From Oleiagrimonas citrea (GTDB taxonomy: Bacteria; Pseudomonadota; Gammaproteobacteria; Xanthomonadales; Rhodanobacteraceae), in NCBI RefSeq assembly GCF_012395255.1, contig NZ_JAAZQD010000001.1, positions 840,216 to 904,215 on the forward strand: a stretch of 64,000 nucleotides of DNA, given 5' to 3'. Shown one piece after another: positions 57,421 to 64,000 of this stretch. Positions within the stretch are counted from its first letter, which is position 1; every line of letters begins with the position of its first letter. Below the pieces are notes generated by a model that was not told where the DNA came from, searched no databases, and saw only the letters and a list, made by a program, of their open reading frames with translations. Position numbers and translations under genes: made by a program.

Positions 57421-59334
57421 TCAGGCGAAGAACGCCTGCACGTCCTCCACCGCATGCGTGCGCGGCATCGGCGGCAGGCTGGCCAGGAACAGTCGACCGT
57501 AGCCCTTGCTGCGCAGGCGCGGGTCGCACAGCACCAGCACGCCTCGATCATTCACGTCGCGGATCAGGCGACCCGCCCCCTGCTTCAGCGCAATCACCGC
57601 GCTGGGCACCTGCCAGCCCATGAACGGATTGACGCCGGCCTGCTGCATCGCTTCCAGACGCGCCTGCAGCACCGGATCGTCCGGCGCGGCGAACGGAAGC
57701 TTGTCGATCACCACCACCGACAGCGCCTCACCGGCCACGTCCACGCCCTCCCAGAAACTGGCCGCACCCAGCAGCACGCCGTGGCCGGAATGACGGAAAT
57801 CCTCCAGCAGCTGATGCCGCGGCGCCGACCCCTGCACGAACAACGGCCACGGCACGCGATCGGCGAGAAGATCGGCTGCACGCTGCAATGCGCGATGCGA
57901 AGTGAACAGCAGAAAGGCGCGGCCGTTGGAAGCTTCCAGCACCGGCAGCACGGCCTCGATCACACGCTCGGTGTAGCACTCCTCACGCGGCTCGGGCAGG
58001 TTCTCCGGCAGGTAGCACAGCGCTTGCCGGGCGTAGTCGAACGGACTGTCCAGCGCCAGCTCGACCGGATCGACCAAGCCCAGTTGATCGGAAAAATGGC
58101 TGAAATCGCCCGCCACCGACAGCGTGGCCGAGGTATGGATCCAGGCCGCCTGCGACGCTTCGCGCATGGCCTTGAGCGGCGTCGCCAGATCCAGCGGCGT
58201 GGCGTGCAGCGCGAACCCACGCCCGCTCAGTTCGTACCAGCGCACCTCGCCCTCGCTGTCACGCTCGTCGATGCGCGCCAGTCGCGCCGACAGCGTCTCG
58301 GCGCGTTCGTGCACATTCGCCAGCCCGCGCGAACGCTCGGCCTGACTGGCCAGCGCGTCGGCCAGATCCTCCAGCGTATGCTGCAGTTTCTGCAGCGCCT
58401 CGACGGCGGCATCCTTGCGCAGCAACGTCGCCAACGCGCCGCGTGACGGCAGACGATCCACCGCCAGACGCAACGCGCGCACCGACTCCTGCAGCGCCTC
58501 GCACGGCTCCAGCAACACGCTGGTCGCGCCGGTCACGCCACCGCCTTCGGCCAACGCATCGCGCGCCAGCTCCGTCAATTGCCGCGCACTCACCGAATGC
58601 GAGAAGAACTGCCCGGCCAGCTCCGGCAACTGATGCGCCTCGTCCAGAATGAAGGCGTGCGCGCCCGGAAGAATCTCGCCGAAGCCCTCCTGCTTCAACG
58701 CCAGATCGGCCAGCAGCAGATGATGATTGACCACCACCACATCGGCGTCCGCCGCCTCGCGCCGCGCCTTGAAGACATGGCAATCGTCGAAGAACGGGCA
58801 CTCGCTGCCCAGGCAGTTTTCCGTCGTCGAGGTCACCCGCGGCCACAGCGGCGACTCCTCCGGTACCTCGGCCAGCTCCATGCGGTCGCCGCGCCGCGTG
58901 CGTGCGGACCAGGCGCGGATCGTCGCCAGCTGCTGCGATTCGGTGCGACTGGCGAAACTGCCCTCGCGCACGGCCTGATCCAGTCGATACAAACACAGAT
59001 AATTGGCGCGCCCCTTCAGCAGGCTGATCTTCACGCGCGCATCCAGTACCGAGCGCACGCGCGGCAGATCGCGGAAAAACAGCTGATCCTGCAACGCCTT
59101 GGTGCCCGTCGACACGATCACTCGCTTGCCCGAAGTCAGCGCGGGCACCAGATAAGCGAACGTCTTGCCCGTGCCGGTCCCGGCCTCGGCCACCAGCATC
59201 TCGCCCTGATCGATCGCTTCCGCCACCGCCCGCGCCATGGCCTGCTGCGCTTCGCGCGGCGCGAAATTCGGCACCTCGCGCGCAAACGGCCCGTCCGCGC
59301 CGAGCAGGCCGGCGATCTCTTCGTATGCATCCAT
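57421..59334 (-). CDS. yoaA: ATP-dependent DNA helicase YoaA (DinG/XPD family)
   Basis: XPD-like superfamily 2 helicase of 637 residues, near-identical in length to E. coli YoaA. Walker A EAGTGTGKTFAYL, the [4Fe-4S] cysteines (NYLC and ENCLGSECPFFDDC), Walker B LDEAHQLPE, and motif VI QGAGRLIRD are all present. YoaA acts with the clamp-loader subunit chi in repair of replication forks. The start is MDAYEEIAGL at 59334; a much longer open frame upstream overlaps the integrase gene and is rejected. It lies 44 bases downstream of intI in the same direction. Confidence 0.93.
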   Translation of the reverse strand: MDAYEEIAGLLGADGPFAREVPNFAPREAQQAMARAVAEAIDQGEMLVAEAGTGTGKTFAYLVPALTSGKRVIVSTGTKALQDQLFFRDLPRVRSVLDARVKISLLKGRANYLCLYRLDQAVREGSFASRTESQQLATIRAWSARTRRGDRMELAEVPEESPLWPRVTSTTENCLGSECPFFDDCHVFKARREAADADVVVVNHHLLLADLALKQEGFGEILPGAHAFILDEAHQLPELAGQFFSHSVSARQLTELARDALAEGGGVTGATSVLLEPCEALQESVRALRLAVDRLPSRGALATLLRKDAAVEALQKLQHTLEDLADALASQAERSRGLANVHERAETLSARLARIDERDSEGEVRWYELSGRGFALHATPLDLATPLKAMREASQAAWIHTSATLSVAGDFSHFSDQLGLVDPVELALDSPFDYARQALCYLPENLPEPREECYTERVIEAVLPVLEASNGRAFLLFTSHRALQRAADLLADRVPWPLFVQGSAPRHQLLEDFRHSGHGVLLGAASFWEGVDVAGEALSVVVIDKLPFAAPDDPVLQARLEAMQQAGVNPFMGWQVPSAVIALKQGAGRLIRDVNDRGVLVLCDPRLRSKGYGRLFLASLPPMPRTHAVEDVQAFFA

Positions 59335-59378
59335 CGCGCCAGTATCGCCGAGGCGTGCAAAACGCGAAACCATACGGG

Positions 59379-60377
59379 TCACATGCTGTCCAGCGGACTC
59401 AGCACACCACTGGCGTGACGCTGCAGAACGTGTGTGTAGATCTGCGTGGTGCGCACATCCTTGTGACCGAGCAATTCCTGCACGGTACGAATATCGTGGC
59501 CATTCTCGATCAGGTGCGTGGCGAAGGAATGCCGCAGCGTATGGCACGTGGCCAGCTTGCGAATATCGGCGCGACGACGTGCCGACTTCACCGCACGCTG
59601 CAACACCGACTCGTCCAGATGATGCCTGGCCACTCTGCCCGACCGAGGGTCCGTGGACAGTCGCTCGGACGGAAACAGGAACTGCCAACAGAATTCCCGG
59701 TCGGCATGACGGTATTTGCGCGCCAAGGCCTTCGGCAATACCACCGCACCGTATCCGTCGGAAAGATCCAGCTCGTGCTGAACACGTGCGCGCTCGATCT
59801 GACGCTCCAACGCCTGATTCAGACGTTGCGGCAAGGGAACATGACGATCCTTCGCACCCTTGCCCTCGCGAATCACGATCTCGCCACGCTCGAAATCCAC
59901 GTCCTTTACTCGCAAGCGCAGACATTCCATGAGACGCATGCCTGTTCCATACAACAGCGCAGCCATCAACCAATGCTTGCCATCCAGACACCCCAGCAAG
60001 CGTTTGATTTCCTCCCGCGACAAGACAACAGGCAAGCGGCGCGATCTCCGTGCACGCACGATCGATTCCATCCAGGGAAGCTCGATACCCAGCACATCCC
60101 TGTAGAGAAACAACAAGGCGGCAAGCGCCTGATTCTGCGTTCCCGCAGAAACATTCCGTTCTACCGCAAGGTGGGTGAGAAACGCTTCCACCTCCGCACC
60201 ACCCATGTCGCGGGGATGACGCTTGCCATGAAAGCGGATGAAGCGGCGGATCCAGGCCACATACGCCTGCTCAGTCCGCATGCTGTAGTGCTTCACGCGC
60301 AAACGCGAACGCACCATGTCGAACAATTTGAGTGGCTTACGCTCTGTTACACCCGCTGATCCGTCGACGTAACTCAT
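59379..60377 (-). CDS. intI: Integron integrase (IntI)
   Basis: Tyrosine recombinase of 332 residues that recombines attI and attC sites. Catalytic Arg148 ([13 protein letters not shown]), [21 protein letters not shown] and nucleophile Tyr314 (IYTHV) are present. The extra domain that distinguishes IntI from other tyrosine recombinases is visible ([18 protein letters not shown] and [11 protein letters not shown]). The start at 60377 has GGAGGG just upstream. It reads away from the cassette array, the standard integron layout. Confidence 0.94.
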   Translation of the reverse strand: MSYVDGSAGVTERKPLKLFDMVRSRLRVKHYSMRTEQAYVAWIRRFIRFHGKRHPRDMGGAEVEAFLTHLAVERNVSAGTQNQALAALLFLYRDVLGIELPWMESIVRARRSRRLPVVLSREEIKRLLGCLDGKHWLMAALLYGTGMRLMECLRLRVKDVDFERGEIVIREGKGAKDRHVPLPQRLNQALERQIERARVQHELDLSDGYGAVVLPKALARKYRHADREFCWQFLFPSERLSTDPRSGRVARHHLDESVLQRAVKSARRRADIRKLATCHTLRHSFATHLIENGHDIRTVQELLGHKDVRTTQIYTHVLQRHASGVLSPLDSM

Positions 60378-60474
60378 ACACCCTCCATGGCGTCGTATAA
60401 CACCCCATAGAATGAACAGAACTTGCATCCAGCAAAAGAAGCCAACCCAATGATTTTATGTAGGGTTTCGCTGA

Positions 60475-60503
60475 TTGCCCCCGAGGGGAGCGGCATGCAT
60501 ACT
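60475..60503 (+). promoter_or_regulatory. Candidate cassette promoter Pc
   Basis: TTGCCC (60475-60480), a 17-base spacer, and CATACT (60498-60503) match the sigma-70 hexamers at 4 of 6 positions each. It points into the cassette array about 35 bases before the attI core site, where a Pc promoter is expected. Activity is inferred. Confidence 0.45.
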
Positions 60504-60537
60504 CGGTGCAACACCCCGTTTAGGGGGTCGAATTTAA

Positions 60538-60544
60538 GTTAGAT
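60538..60544 (+). other. attI core site (GTTAGAT)
   Basis: GTTAGAT fits the integron core GTTRRRY. It marks the insertion point of cassette 1. The following bases TTAGAT are the exact complement of the start of cassette 1's own attC (ATCTAAC), the expected signature of an integrated cassette. The rest of attI extends upstream toward intI. Confidence 0.75.
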
Positions 60545-60558
60545 TTCAGGGGTGGATT

Positions 60559-61008
60559 TTGGTGTGTTGGACGGAATACATTTCAGCAATCGGAATTCCT
60601 ATCATCGCAGCCATTGCCGCGTGGATAGCGTTTCGCCAGTCTCAAATCGCACGCAACAAGCTGAAGCTCGATCTTTTCGACAAGCGCATGGAGGTGTATT
60701 CGGCAGTGCGAGAAGCACTCGGTTGCATCACGCGCCAAGGCAACTTAACGCAAGAGCAGCAGCTTCAGTATCTGCAGGGTACGCGCACGGCTCGTTGGGT
60801 ATTTGGCATAGAGGTGGCCCACTACTTGGATGAGGCTCTCTGGCACAAGATCGTAGATTTGGAGCTGCACAACACGATGTCCAAAGAACCGTCTGGGCCG
60901 GAGCGCACCAAGCACATTCAGAAACGAGCAGAGGTATTTAAGTGGCTGGTTCAGCAATACAAAGACTTCGATGCTTTAGTCGCCGAGTATCTAGAGCTAA
61001 GGCACTGA
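60559..61008 (+). CDS. Cassette 1: membrane-anchored protein, unknown function
   Basis: About 149 residues. An N-terminal membrane helix (SAIGIPIIAAIAAWIAF) is followed by a cytoplasmic helical domain with NKLKLDLFDKRMEVYSAV, a pattern I associate with a widespread uncharacterised group of small membrane proteins. It starts at TTG 60559 or GTG 60562, after AGGGGTGG. No toxin, antitoxin or resistance motif is evident. Confidence 0.75.
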   Translation: MVCWTEYISAIGIPIIAAIAAWIAFRQSQIARNKLKLDLFDKRMEVYSAVREALGCITRQGNLTQEQQLQYLQGTRTARWVFGIEVAHYLDEALWHKIVDLELHNTMSKEPSGPERTKHIQKRAEVFKWLVQQYKDFDALVAEYLELRH

Positions 61009-61009
61009 A

Positions 61010-61081
61010 ATCTAACAGTTCAGTCAACCGGACGCCAAAATCGCTACGCGATTTCGTCGCCGGTTACTTCAAGCGTTAGCC
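61010..61081 (+). repeat. attC site of cassette 1
   Basis: Begins ATCTAAC and ends GTTAGCC, with imperfect internal symmetry (CAACCGG / CCGGTTACTTCAAGC) and a central stem AAATCGC/GCGATTT. About 72 bases. Differs from the attC shared by cassettes 2-5, so this cassette probably has another source. Confidence 0.85.
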
Positions 61082-61098
61082 AACACGGGAGGTATCCA

Positions 61099-61554
61099 GT
61101 GGTTCAAACTTACGAACCTTGGTGGCCATTGGCGGAACAAGTAGAGAAGCGCTTTCTCTCAGCGGAGTTGGTCGTTGATTTCCCCGACGCCGTCGTTCGG
61201 CTCGACCAGGGCTACCGTGAAGGCGTGGCAATCGGTCCGAGTGTAGTGATCGAATTTCCGAATGTCGCTGCAACTGCGCTGCACGAAGAGTATGTACACC
61301 CTTGGAACGCCAACGACGATGAGCCCGTATGGCCTAAGCAGGCCCATGTGGCGATCGTGCAAGATTCCGTTTGGCTACAGTCATTCTCGTTGTCGCAACT
61401 CGCGATGTATGAGGCTCCCGTTCACTATCGCATTGTCACCGAGTTCCCAATCATCGACATCATCTGCACAGGTGCGCCGTTGGCCAGATACCAGCCCGCT
61501 CCTCCCCACCAGGAAGACTCCGTGGCTAACAGTTCATCCAAGCGGACCCGCTGA
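61099..61554 (+). CDS. Cassette 2: unknown protein
   Basis: 151 residues starting at GTG 61099 with GGGAGG upstream. Soluble, mixed alpha/beta composition, no signal peptide or membrane helix. The last residues (VANSSSKRTR) are encoded by the attC. I do not recognise the family. Confidence 0.75.
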   Translation: MVQTYEPWWPLAEQVEKRFLSAELVVDFPDAVVRLDQGYREGVAIGPSVVIEFPNVAATALHEEYVHPWNANDDEPVWPKQAHVAIVQDSVWLQSFSLSQLAMYEAPVHYRIVTEFPIIDIICTGAPLARYQPAPPHQEDSVANSSSKRTR

Positions 61555-61582
61555 CGCGGGCCGCTTAACTCCAGCGTTAGGG
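61524..61582 (+). repeat. attC site of cassette 2
   Basis: GGCTAAC ... CCAAGCGG ... CCGCTTAACTCCAGC GTTAGGG, about 59 bases. GGCTAAC is the complement of the cassette's first bases (TTAGCC). Stems AAGCGG/CCGCTT and CCCGC/GCGGG are visible. The cassette 2 stop codon lies inside. Confidence 0.9.
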
Positions 61583-61587
61583 CAAAA

Positions 61588-61869
61588 ATGTATCTCCTCG
61601 TCCATATAATTTTTTGGATCTCTATTGTTGGCTTTATCGTGTGCGTCTTCGCCGTAATTTACTTTTCGATCCGACTTCGCATGGCTAAGGACCAAACCAA
61701 ATATTTCCGTGTGTGGGAAGTCAGATTTTCGGGGGAAAATTCCAGTGCGGAGCCGGCGGTGCGCTATACACGCAACTTCATGCGCTGCATGCTAGTTGGA
61801 TTAGTTTTTTGGTGCATCGCGCTAGTAACCATGCTATTACCAGGCATCCTGCACTTAGGGCTGTCCTAA
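61588..61869 (+). CDS. Cassette 3: two-helix membrane protein, unknown function
   Basis: 93 residues with two membrane helices (LVHIIFWISIVGFIVCVFAV and CMLVGLVFWCIALVTMLLPG) joined by a short basic cytoplasmic loop. The start ATG at 61588 is only 12 bases after the recombination point and has no clear ribosome-binding site. Confidence 0.7.
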   Translation: MYLLVHIIFWISIVGFIVCVFAVIYFSIRLRMAKDQTKYFRVWEVRFSGENSSAEPAVRYTRNFMRCMLVGLVFWCIALVTMLLPGILHLGLS

Positions 61870-61923
61870 CCACTCATTCAAGGCGGACACGCTGACGCGT
61901 GCCGCTTAACTCCAGCGTTAGCC
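61864..61923 (+). repeat. attC site of cassette 3
   Basis: TCCTAAC ... AAGGCGG ... GCCGCTTAACTCCAGC GTTAGCC, about 60 bases. The first core differs by one base from the perfect complement of the cassette start (TTAGGG). Confidence 0.88.
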
Positions 61924-61936
61924 GGCAGGGACAGCC

Positions 61937-62326
61937 ATGGTGTTCACCCGAGAAAACTGCAAGCCGATTGAGTCGCCCACGGAGGCTCAAATTGCGCACG
62001 CGCTCTCGCTCACGAAGTCTTCCTACTGCGCCCTTAGCTCCGAGGCAGGCGCATACGTACAAGCCGCAGGTGGCCCCGGGCTGTTCCTCATCGAGTGGCG
62101 CAGCGCTTCTGGGCAGCACCATCGCGGCTCTCAAGCCACTCCCGTAGTTCCGTTCCCCAACGGCACCACCCTCTCGTTTAGCGCTGGCACCGTGGCACTA
62201 GCAAGCAACGAGTGGTTCCTTGCCAAGCAGGTCAAAGAGCTCTTCGCCACCTTCCTCGCTGGCCAAGCTTTCCCTTCCTGGGTGCAGTGGTCTCCGCTCT
62301 CAGCTGGGTTCGGCCGTGTCGGCTAA
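61937..62326 (+). CDS. Cassette 4: unknown protein, possibly immunity-like
   Basis: 129 residues, soluble and beta-rich. The stretch AYVQAAGGPGLFLIEWR weakly recalls small immunity-type proteins of polymorphic toxin systems; this is resemblance only. Start ATG 61937 with CAGGGACAG upstream. The stop TAA lies in the first core of its attC. Confidence 0.7.
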   Translation: MVFTRENCKPIESPTEAQIAHALSLTKSSYCALSSEAGAYVQAAGGPGLFLIEWRSASGQHHRGSQATPVVPFPNGTTLSFSAGTVALASNEWFLAKQVKELFATFLAGQAFPSWVQWSPLSAGFGRVG

Positions 62327-62378
62327 CATCTCGTCCAAGCGGACGGCGTACCGCCGCCGCTTAACTCCAGCGTTAGGC
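62321..62378 (+). repeat. attC site of cassette 4
   Basis: GGCTAAC ... TCCAAGCGG ... CCGCTTAACTCCAGC GTTAGGC, about 58 bases, with stem ACGGCG/CGCCG. GGCTAAC complements the cassette start TTAGCC. Confidence 0.9.
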
Positions 62379-62392
62379 GTCCAGGGAGGATC

Positions 62393-62614
62393 ATGGCGAA
62401 CAAGCAAGAACCATTGTTCTGCTCAGCAGCCTGCAAGGAGACGGAACTCGTAAGATCCGTGCGTGGTTGCACGCTATGCGGCTTAACGTGGAATAGCCAG
62501 AGCGATAAGAATTATTGCAATGGCTCCTGGGTTCTGTGCATCGACTGCGCAAGAGCTGAAGAGCGTTGCGTAGTTTGCGGAAACAAGGCACCACTCGCAG
62601 TGGCGGGTGCCTAA
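62393..62614 (+). CDS. Cassette 5: small Cys-rich (zinc-finger-like) protein
   Basis: 73 residues with nine cysteines arranged as CSAAC, CTLC, a single Cys, CIDC and CVVC (residues 10, 14, 26, 29, 42, 49, 52, 59, 62). This suggests two zinc-binding sites. AGGGAGGA gives a good ribosome-binding site before ATG 62393. No known family recognised. Could be a nucleic-acid- or protein-binding zinc finger. Confidence 0.75.
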   Translation: MANKQEPLFCSAACKETELVRSVRGCTLCGLTWNSQSDKNYCNGSWVLCIDCARAEERCVVCGNKAPLAVAGA

Positions 62615-62680
62615 CAACTCGTCCAAGCTGACCGCCCACTGGCTACGCCAGCGGCCGGCAGCTTAACTCCAGCGTTAGCC
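62609..62680 (+). repeat. attC site of cassette 5
   Basis: GCCTAAC ... TCCAAGCTG ... CAGCTTAACTCCAGC GTTAGCC, about 72 bases, with internal stem TGGC/GCCA. GCCTAAC complements the cassette start TTAGGC. Confidence 0.9.
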
Positions 62681-63073
62681 ATGACTAAGAAGCCATCAGT
62701 CAACCCGGCAGTTATTGAGTCATGGGGACAACTATGCCTTCGTCACTCAAGTTTACGTCGCTGGCTCCGCACGGTTTTTTACTTGGGCATGATTCTCTTT
62801 GCCTCAACTATCGGCGCTTGGGTGCTTTTCAAACCAGCCGTGCCAACTATTGCCGTTGTTGTTTGCACGCTTGCCAGCTTTTCAGTTGCTCTCACCTGCC
62901 TTGTCATCAACAACGTTCTGGTCGGCCTTCCCGAGTGTCCATCGTGTAACGCTCCTATCAATCTTTGGTTCGGAAACGGCGGCTTTACAGTCGCAAACCC
63001 TGAAACGGTCGAGTGGTGTCCGCACTGCTGGGCATGGTTTCTGCATCCATGCACCGACCTAACAACTCCTTAG
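62681..63073 (+). CDS. Cassette 6: membrane protein with zinc-ribbon cysteines, unknown function
   Basis: 130 residues. Two membrane helices (about 32-49 and 54-77) are followed by a C-terminal domain with CPSC and CPHC pairs, a zinc-ribbon-like pattern. The ATG follows the attC core directly, with no leader, so translation may depend on the upstream cassette. The stop codon (63071-63073) comes from the inserted IS, so the last few residues are altered. Confidence 0.7.
   Translation: MTKKPSVNPAVIESWGQLCLRHSSLRRWLRTVFYLGMILFASTIGAWVLFKPAVPTIAVVVCTLASFSVALTCLVINNVLVGLPECPSCNAPINLWFGNGGFTVANPETVEWCPHCWAWFLHPCTDLTTP
63057..63068 (+). repeat. Truncated attC of cassette 6
   Basis: ACCTAACAACTC matches the first part of attC5 (CTAACAACTC) and then stops matching at 63069, where the IS begins. 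The first core is not a perfect complement of the cassette start (TTAGCC). The remaining half of this attC should lie on the far side of the IS. Confidence 0.75.
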
Positions 63074-63404
63074 GAGACTCCCCGTCAATGCCGGGCGCAT
63101 GATGCCTTTGCCCTGGGTTTTCGGGCCACTTCCGGTCTTACTTTTTGCGTGATACATGCCCGTGCTTTGCGGTTGCAACGGATGCCAGACTGCATTTCCT
63201 TAGACGGTCTTGTTGCACCGATACGGCCGGTGCGGACCAGGGTATAAACCGCACCCGGCGACCTCATTCATTCATCGGACTGTCCGGTGTGCGGGGATCG
63301 GCCGCAACACGGTTTGGACGTCCAGCTAGTTAGTCAGGTTCTCGCCGGGTCGGTCTGACCCGTTGTCTACCGCTTCGCGCTGGCGATGAATCGGTAACTT
63401 GCTA
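63069..63404 (-). ncRNA. Non-coding end of the IS; candidate bridge/seek RNA region
   Basis: 336 bases without a gene between the attC junction and the 3' end of the transposase. In IS1111-group elements this end encodes the guide (bridge or seek) RNA that selects the target. The left edge carries the palindrome CTCCTTAGGAG (63066-63076). Many short inverted stretches are present (for example GGTGCGGACC and GACCCG/CGGGTC near 63350). The RNA itself is not proven from sequence. Confidence 0.4.
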
Positions 63405-64000
63405 TTACGCTGCTTGGCCTTCCTGATGCATGGGGTGCCGCAGACAGGCGTGCGGGTCGTAGTCCACCTCGCGCGCCAGCATCGCCCAGATCTGCCGCGC
63501 ATGCTTGTTGGCAATGGCCACGATCACCTTGCCGAAGGGCAGACGCGCATCAAGCAAACGTATCCATAGCTGCTCGGGCGTGGCCTTCTCCATGGCGACC
63601 GCCTTGGCCCGCTGCAGGCTGCTGCGCGCGCCCTGGATCAGCAGGGTGCGCAGGTAGGCATCGCCACGGCAGCTGATGGTGCCCAATCGCGCATGTCCAC
63701 CGCTGGAATGCTGCGTGGGCACCAGGCCCAGCCAGGCAGCCATCTGGCGCCCTTGCTTGAATTCACGGGCATCGCCTACCGTGGCCACCGCGGCATCGGC
63801 CGTGATCGGCCCGATACCGGTGATAGCCCGCAACCGCACGCAGCGCACGTCCTTGCTTGCGTGAAGCTCGATGCGGGCATCGCATGCATCGAGGCGTTCG
63901 CGCAGTTGCGACCAGTGCTCAGCCAATTCGCGCAGCAGTTCTTTGAACGATTCCGGTAGTGCGGCGTGCGCATCCAGATCGGCCAGCTCCCGACGCAGCG
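63405..64000 (-). CDS. IS110-family (IS1111 group) transposase, 5' end outside window
   Basis: C-terminal part of about 198 residues; the frame stays open to the right edge. It has the Transposase_20 domain typical of IS110/IS1111: ITGIGPITADAAVATVGDA, GRQMAAWLGLVPTQHSSGG with the conserved serine, and GDAYLRTLLIQGARS. The N-terminal DEDD (RuvC-like) domain would lie beyond 64000. The QHSSGG block is the form I associate with the IS1111 group. Confidence 0.9.
   Translation of the reverse strand, partial: LRRELADLDAHAALPESFKELLRELAEHWSQLRERLDACDARIELHASKDVRCVRLRAITGIGPITADAAVATVGDAREFKQGRQMAAWLGLVPTQHSSGGHARLGTISCRGDAYLRTLLIQGARSSLQRAKAVAMEKATPEQLWIRLLDARLPFGKVIVAIANKHARQIWAMLAREVDYDPHACLRHPMHQEGQAA

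Larger units (their letters stand above)
59379..63068. mobile_element. Chromosomal integron with six gene cassettes
   Basis: intI, an attI-type core site at 60538, and six cassettes with boundaries after each GTT core G: 60539-61075, 61076-61576, 61577-61917, 61918-62372, 62373-62674 and 62675-63068 (interrupted). The attC sites are short (about 58-72 bases) and cassettes 2-5 share a common attC, typical of sedentary chromosomal integrons. Cassette DNA is less GC-rich than the flanking chromosome. Confidence 0.93.
63069..64000 (-). mobile_element. IS1111-like insertion sequence in an attC site (partial)
   Basis: The left boundary is the point where the attC match breaks (after 63068); the right end is outside the window. 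The transposase type and insertion into an integron attC match the IS1111-attC group, known to target cassette recombination sites. Confidence 0.75.

Noticed and set aside
57421..59991. A longer YoaA start extending into the integrase gene
   Set aside because: The extension has no helicase features and overlaps the well-supported intI; ATG 59334 gives the family length.
59379..60377. Class 1 (clinical) integron
   Set aside because: No qacE/sul1, no resistance cassettes, and the attC sites are uniform and short; this fits a chromosomal integron.
60378..60540. LexA operator in the intI promoter
   Set aside because: I looked for CTGT-N8-ACAG and the Xanthomonas-type palindrome and found no good match, so SOS control is not claimed.
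60552..60833. Alternative reading frame in cassette 1
   Set aside because: The frame at 60559-61008 is longer, fills the cassette and ends just before the attC; the other stops early and lacks features.

Overview
The window reads as a chromosomal segment of a GC-rich gammaproteobacterium, most likely of the order Lysobacterales (Xanthomonadales). The grounds are the gene families present: CysB, the SspAB plus petABC order, an Oar-like TonB-dependent receptor, PpnN, FimT, and an integron with short Xanthomonas-like attC sites. Genus cannot be fixed from the sequence alone. Nearly all genes are intact housekeeping genes on both strands.

Layout. 1-10.4 kb: the 3' part of cysM, a P-type ATPase, and a compact cydA-cydB-cydX-like-cydD-cydC operon (cytochrome bd oxidase and its assembly exporter) with an FNR/Anr-like box upstream. 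10.4-13.6 kb: a sulfur cluster (cysB, an LsfA-like 1-Cys peroxiredoxin, a second cysteine synthase). 13.7-20 kb: a tiny secreted Arg/His-rich protein, pyrC, and a 1589-residue c-di-GMP protein with GAF, PAS, LOV, GGDEF, globin and EAL modules. 20-28 kb: tRNA-Val, uvrB, a FimT-like pseudopilin, tRNA-Asn, ppnN and a large TonB-dependent receptor. 28-38.4 kb: an OlsF-like acyltransferase fusion, marC, SDR-grxD, sodB, purEK, a Trm112-like protein, DUF1631, nadC and DUF3301. 38.4-46.2 kb: sspB, sspA, petABC (bc1 complex), a DegS/AlgW-like protease, a lytic transglycosylase and miaB. 46.2-50.1 kb: a REP-like inverted repeat and a four-gene TetR-HlyD-ABC efflux operon with a dyad operator. 50.1-59.3 kb: ybeZ-ybeY-corC, a DUF4105 protein, corA, tsaB, a decayed DUF4440-like gene, a VOC protein, an O-methyltransferase and the helicase yoaA.

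59.4-63.07 kb is a chromosomal integron: a divergent integron integrase, an attI-type core site, and six gene cassettes in one orientation separated by attC sites. The cassettes are visibly less GC-rich than the flanks and encode small proteins I cannot assign. The array is interrupted within the sixth attC by an IS110/IS1111-family element whose transposase runs off the right edge. The non-coding end of that element lies exactly where IS1111 elements encode their guide (bridge/seek) RNA.

Functional themes are low-oxygen respiration (bd oxidase, bc1 complex, FNR-like box), sulfur and oxidative stress (CysB, peroxiredoxin, SodB, GrxD), and a sensory c-di-GMP hub that may read both light and a heme ligand. 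The most unusual items are that hub protein, the integron cassettes, and the attC-targeting IS with its candidate guide RNA.
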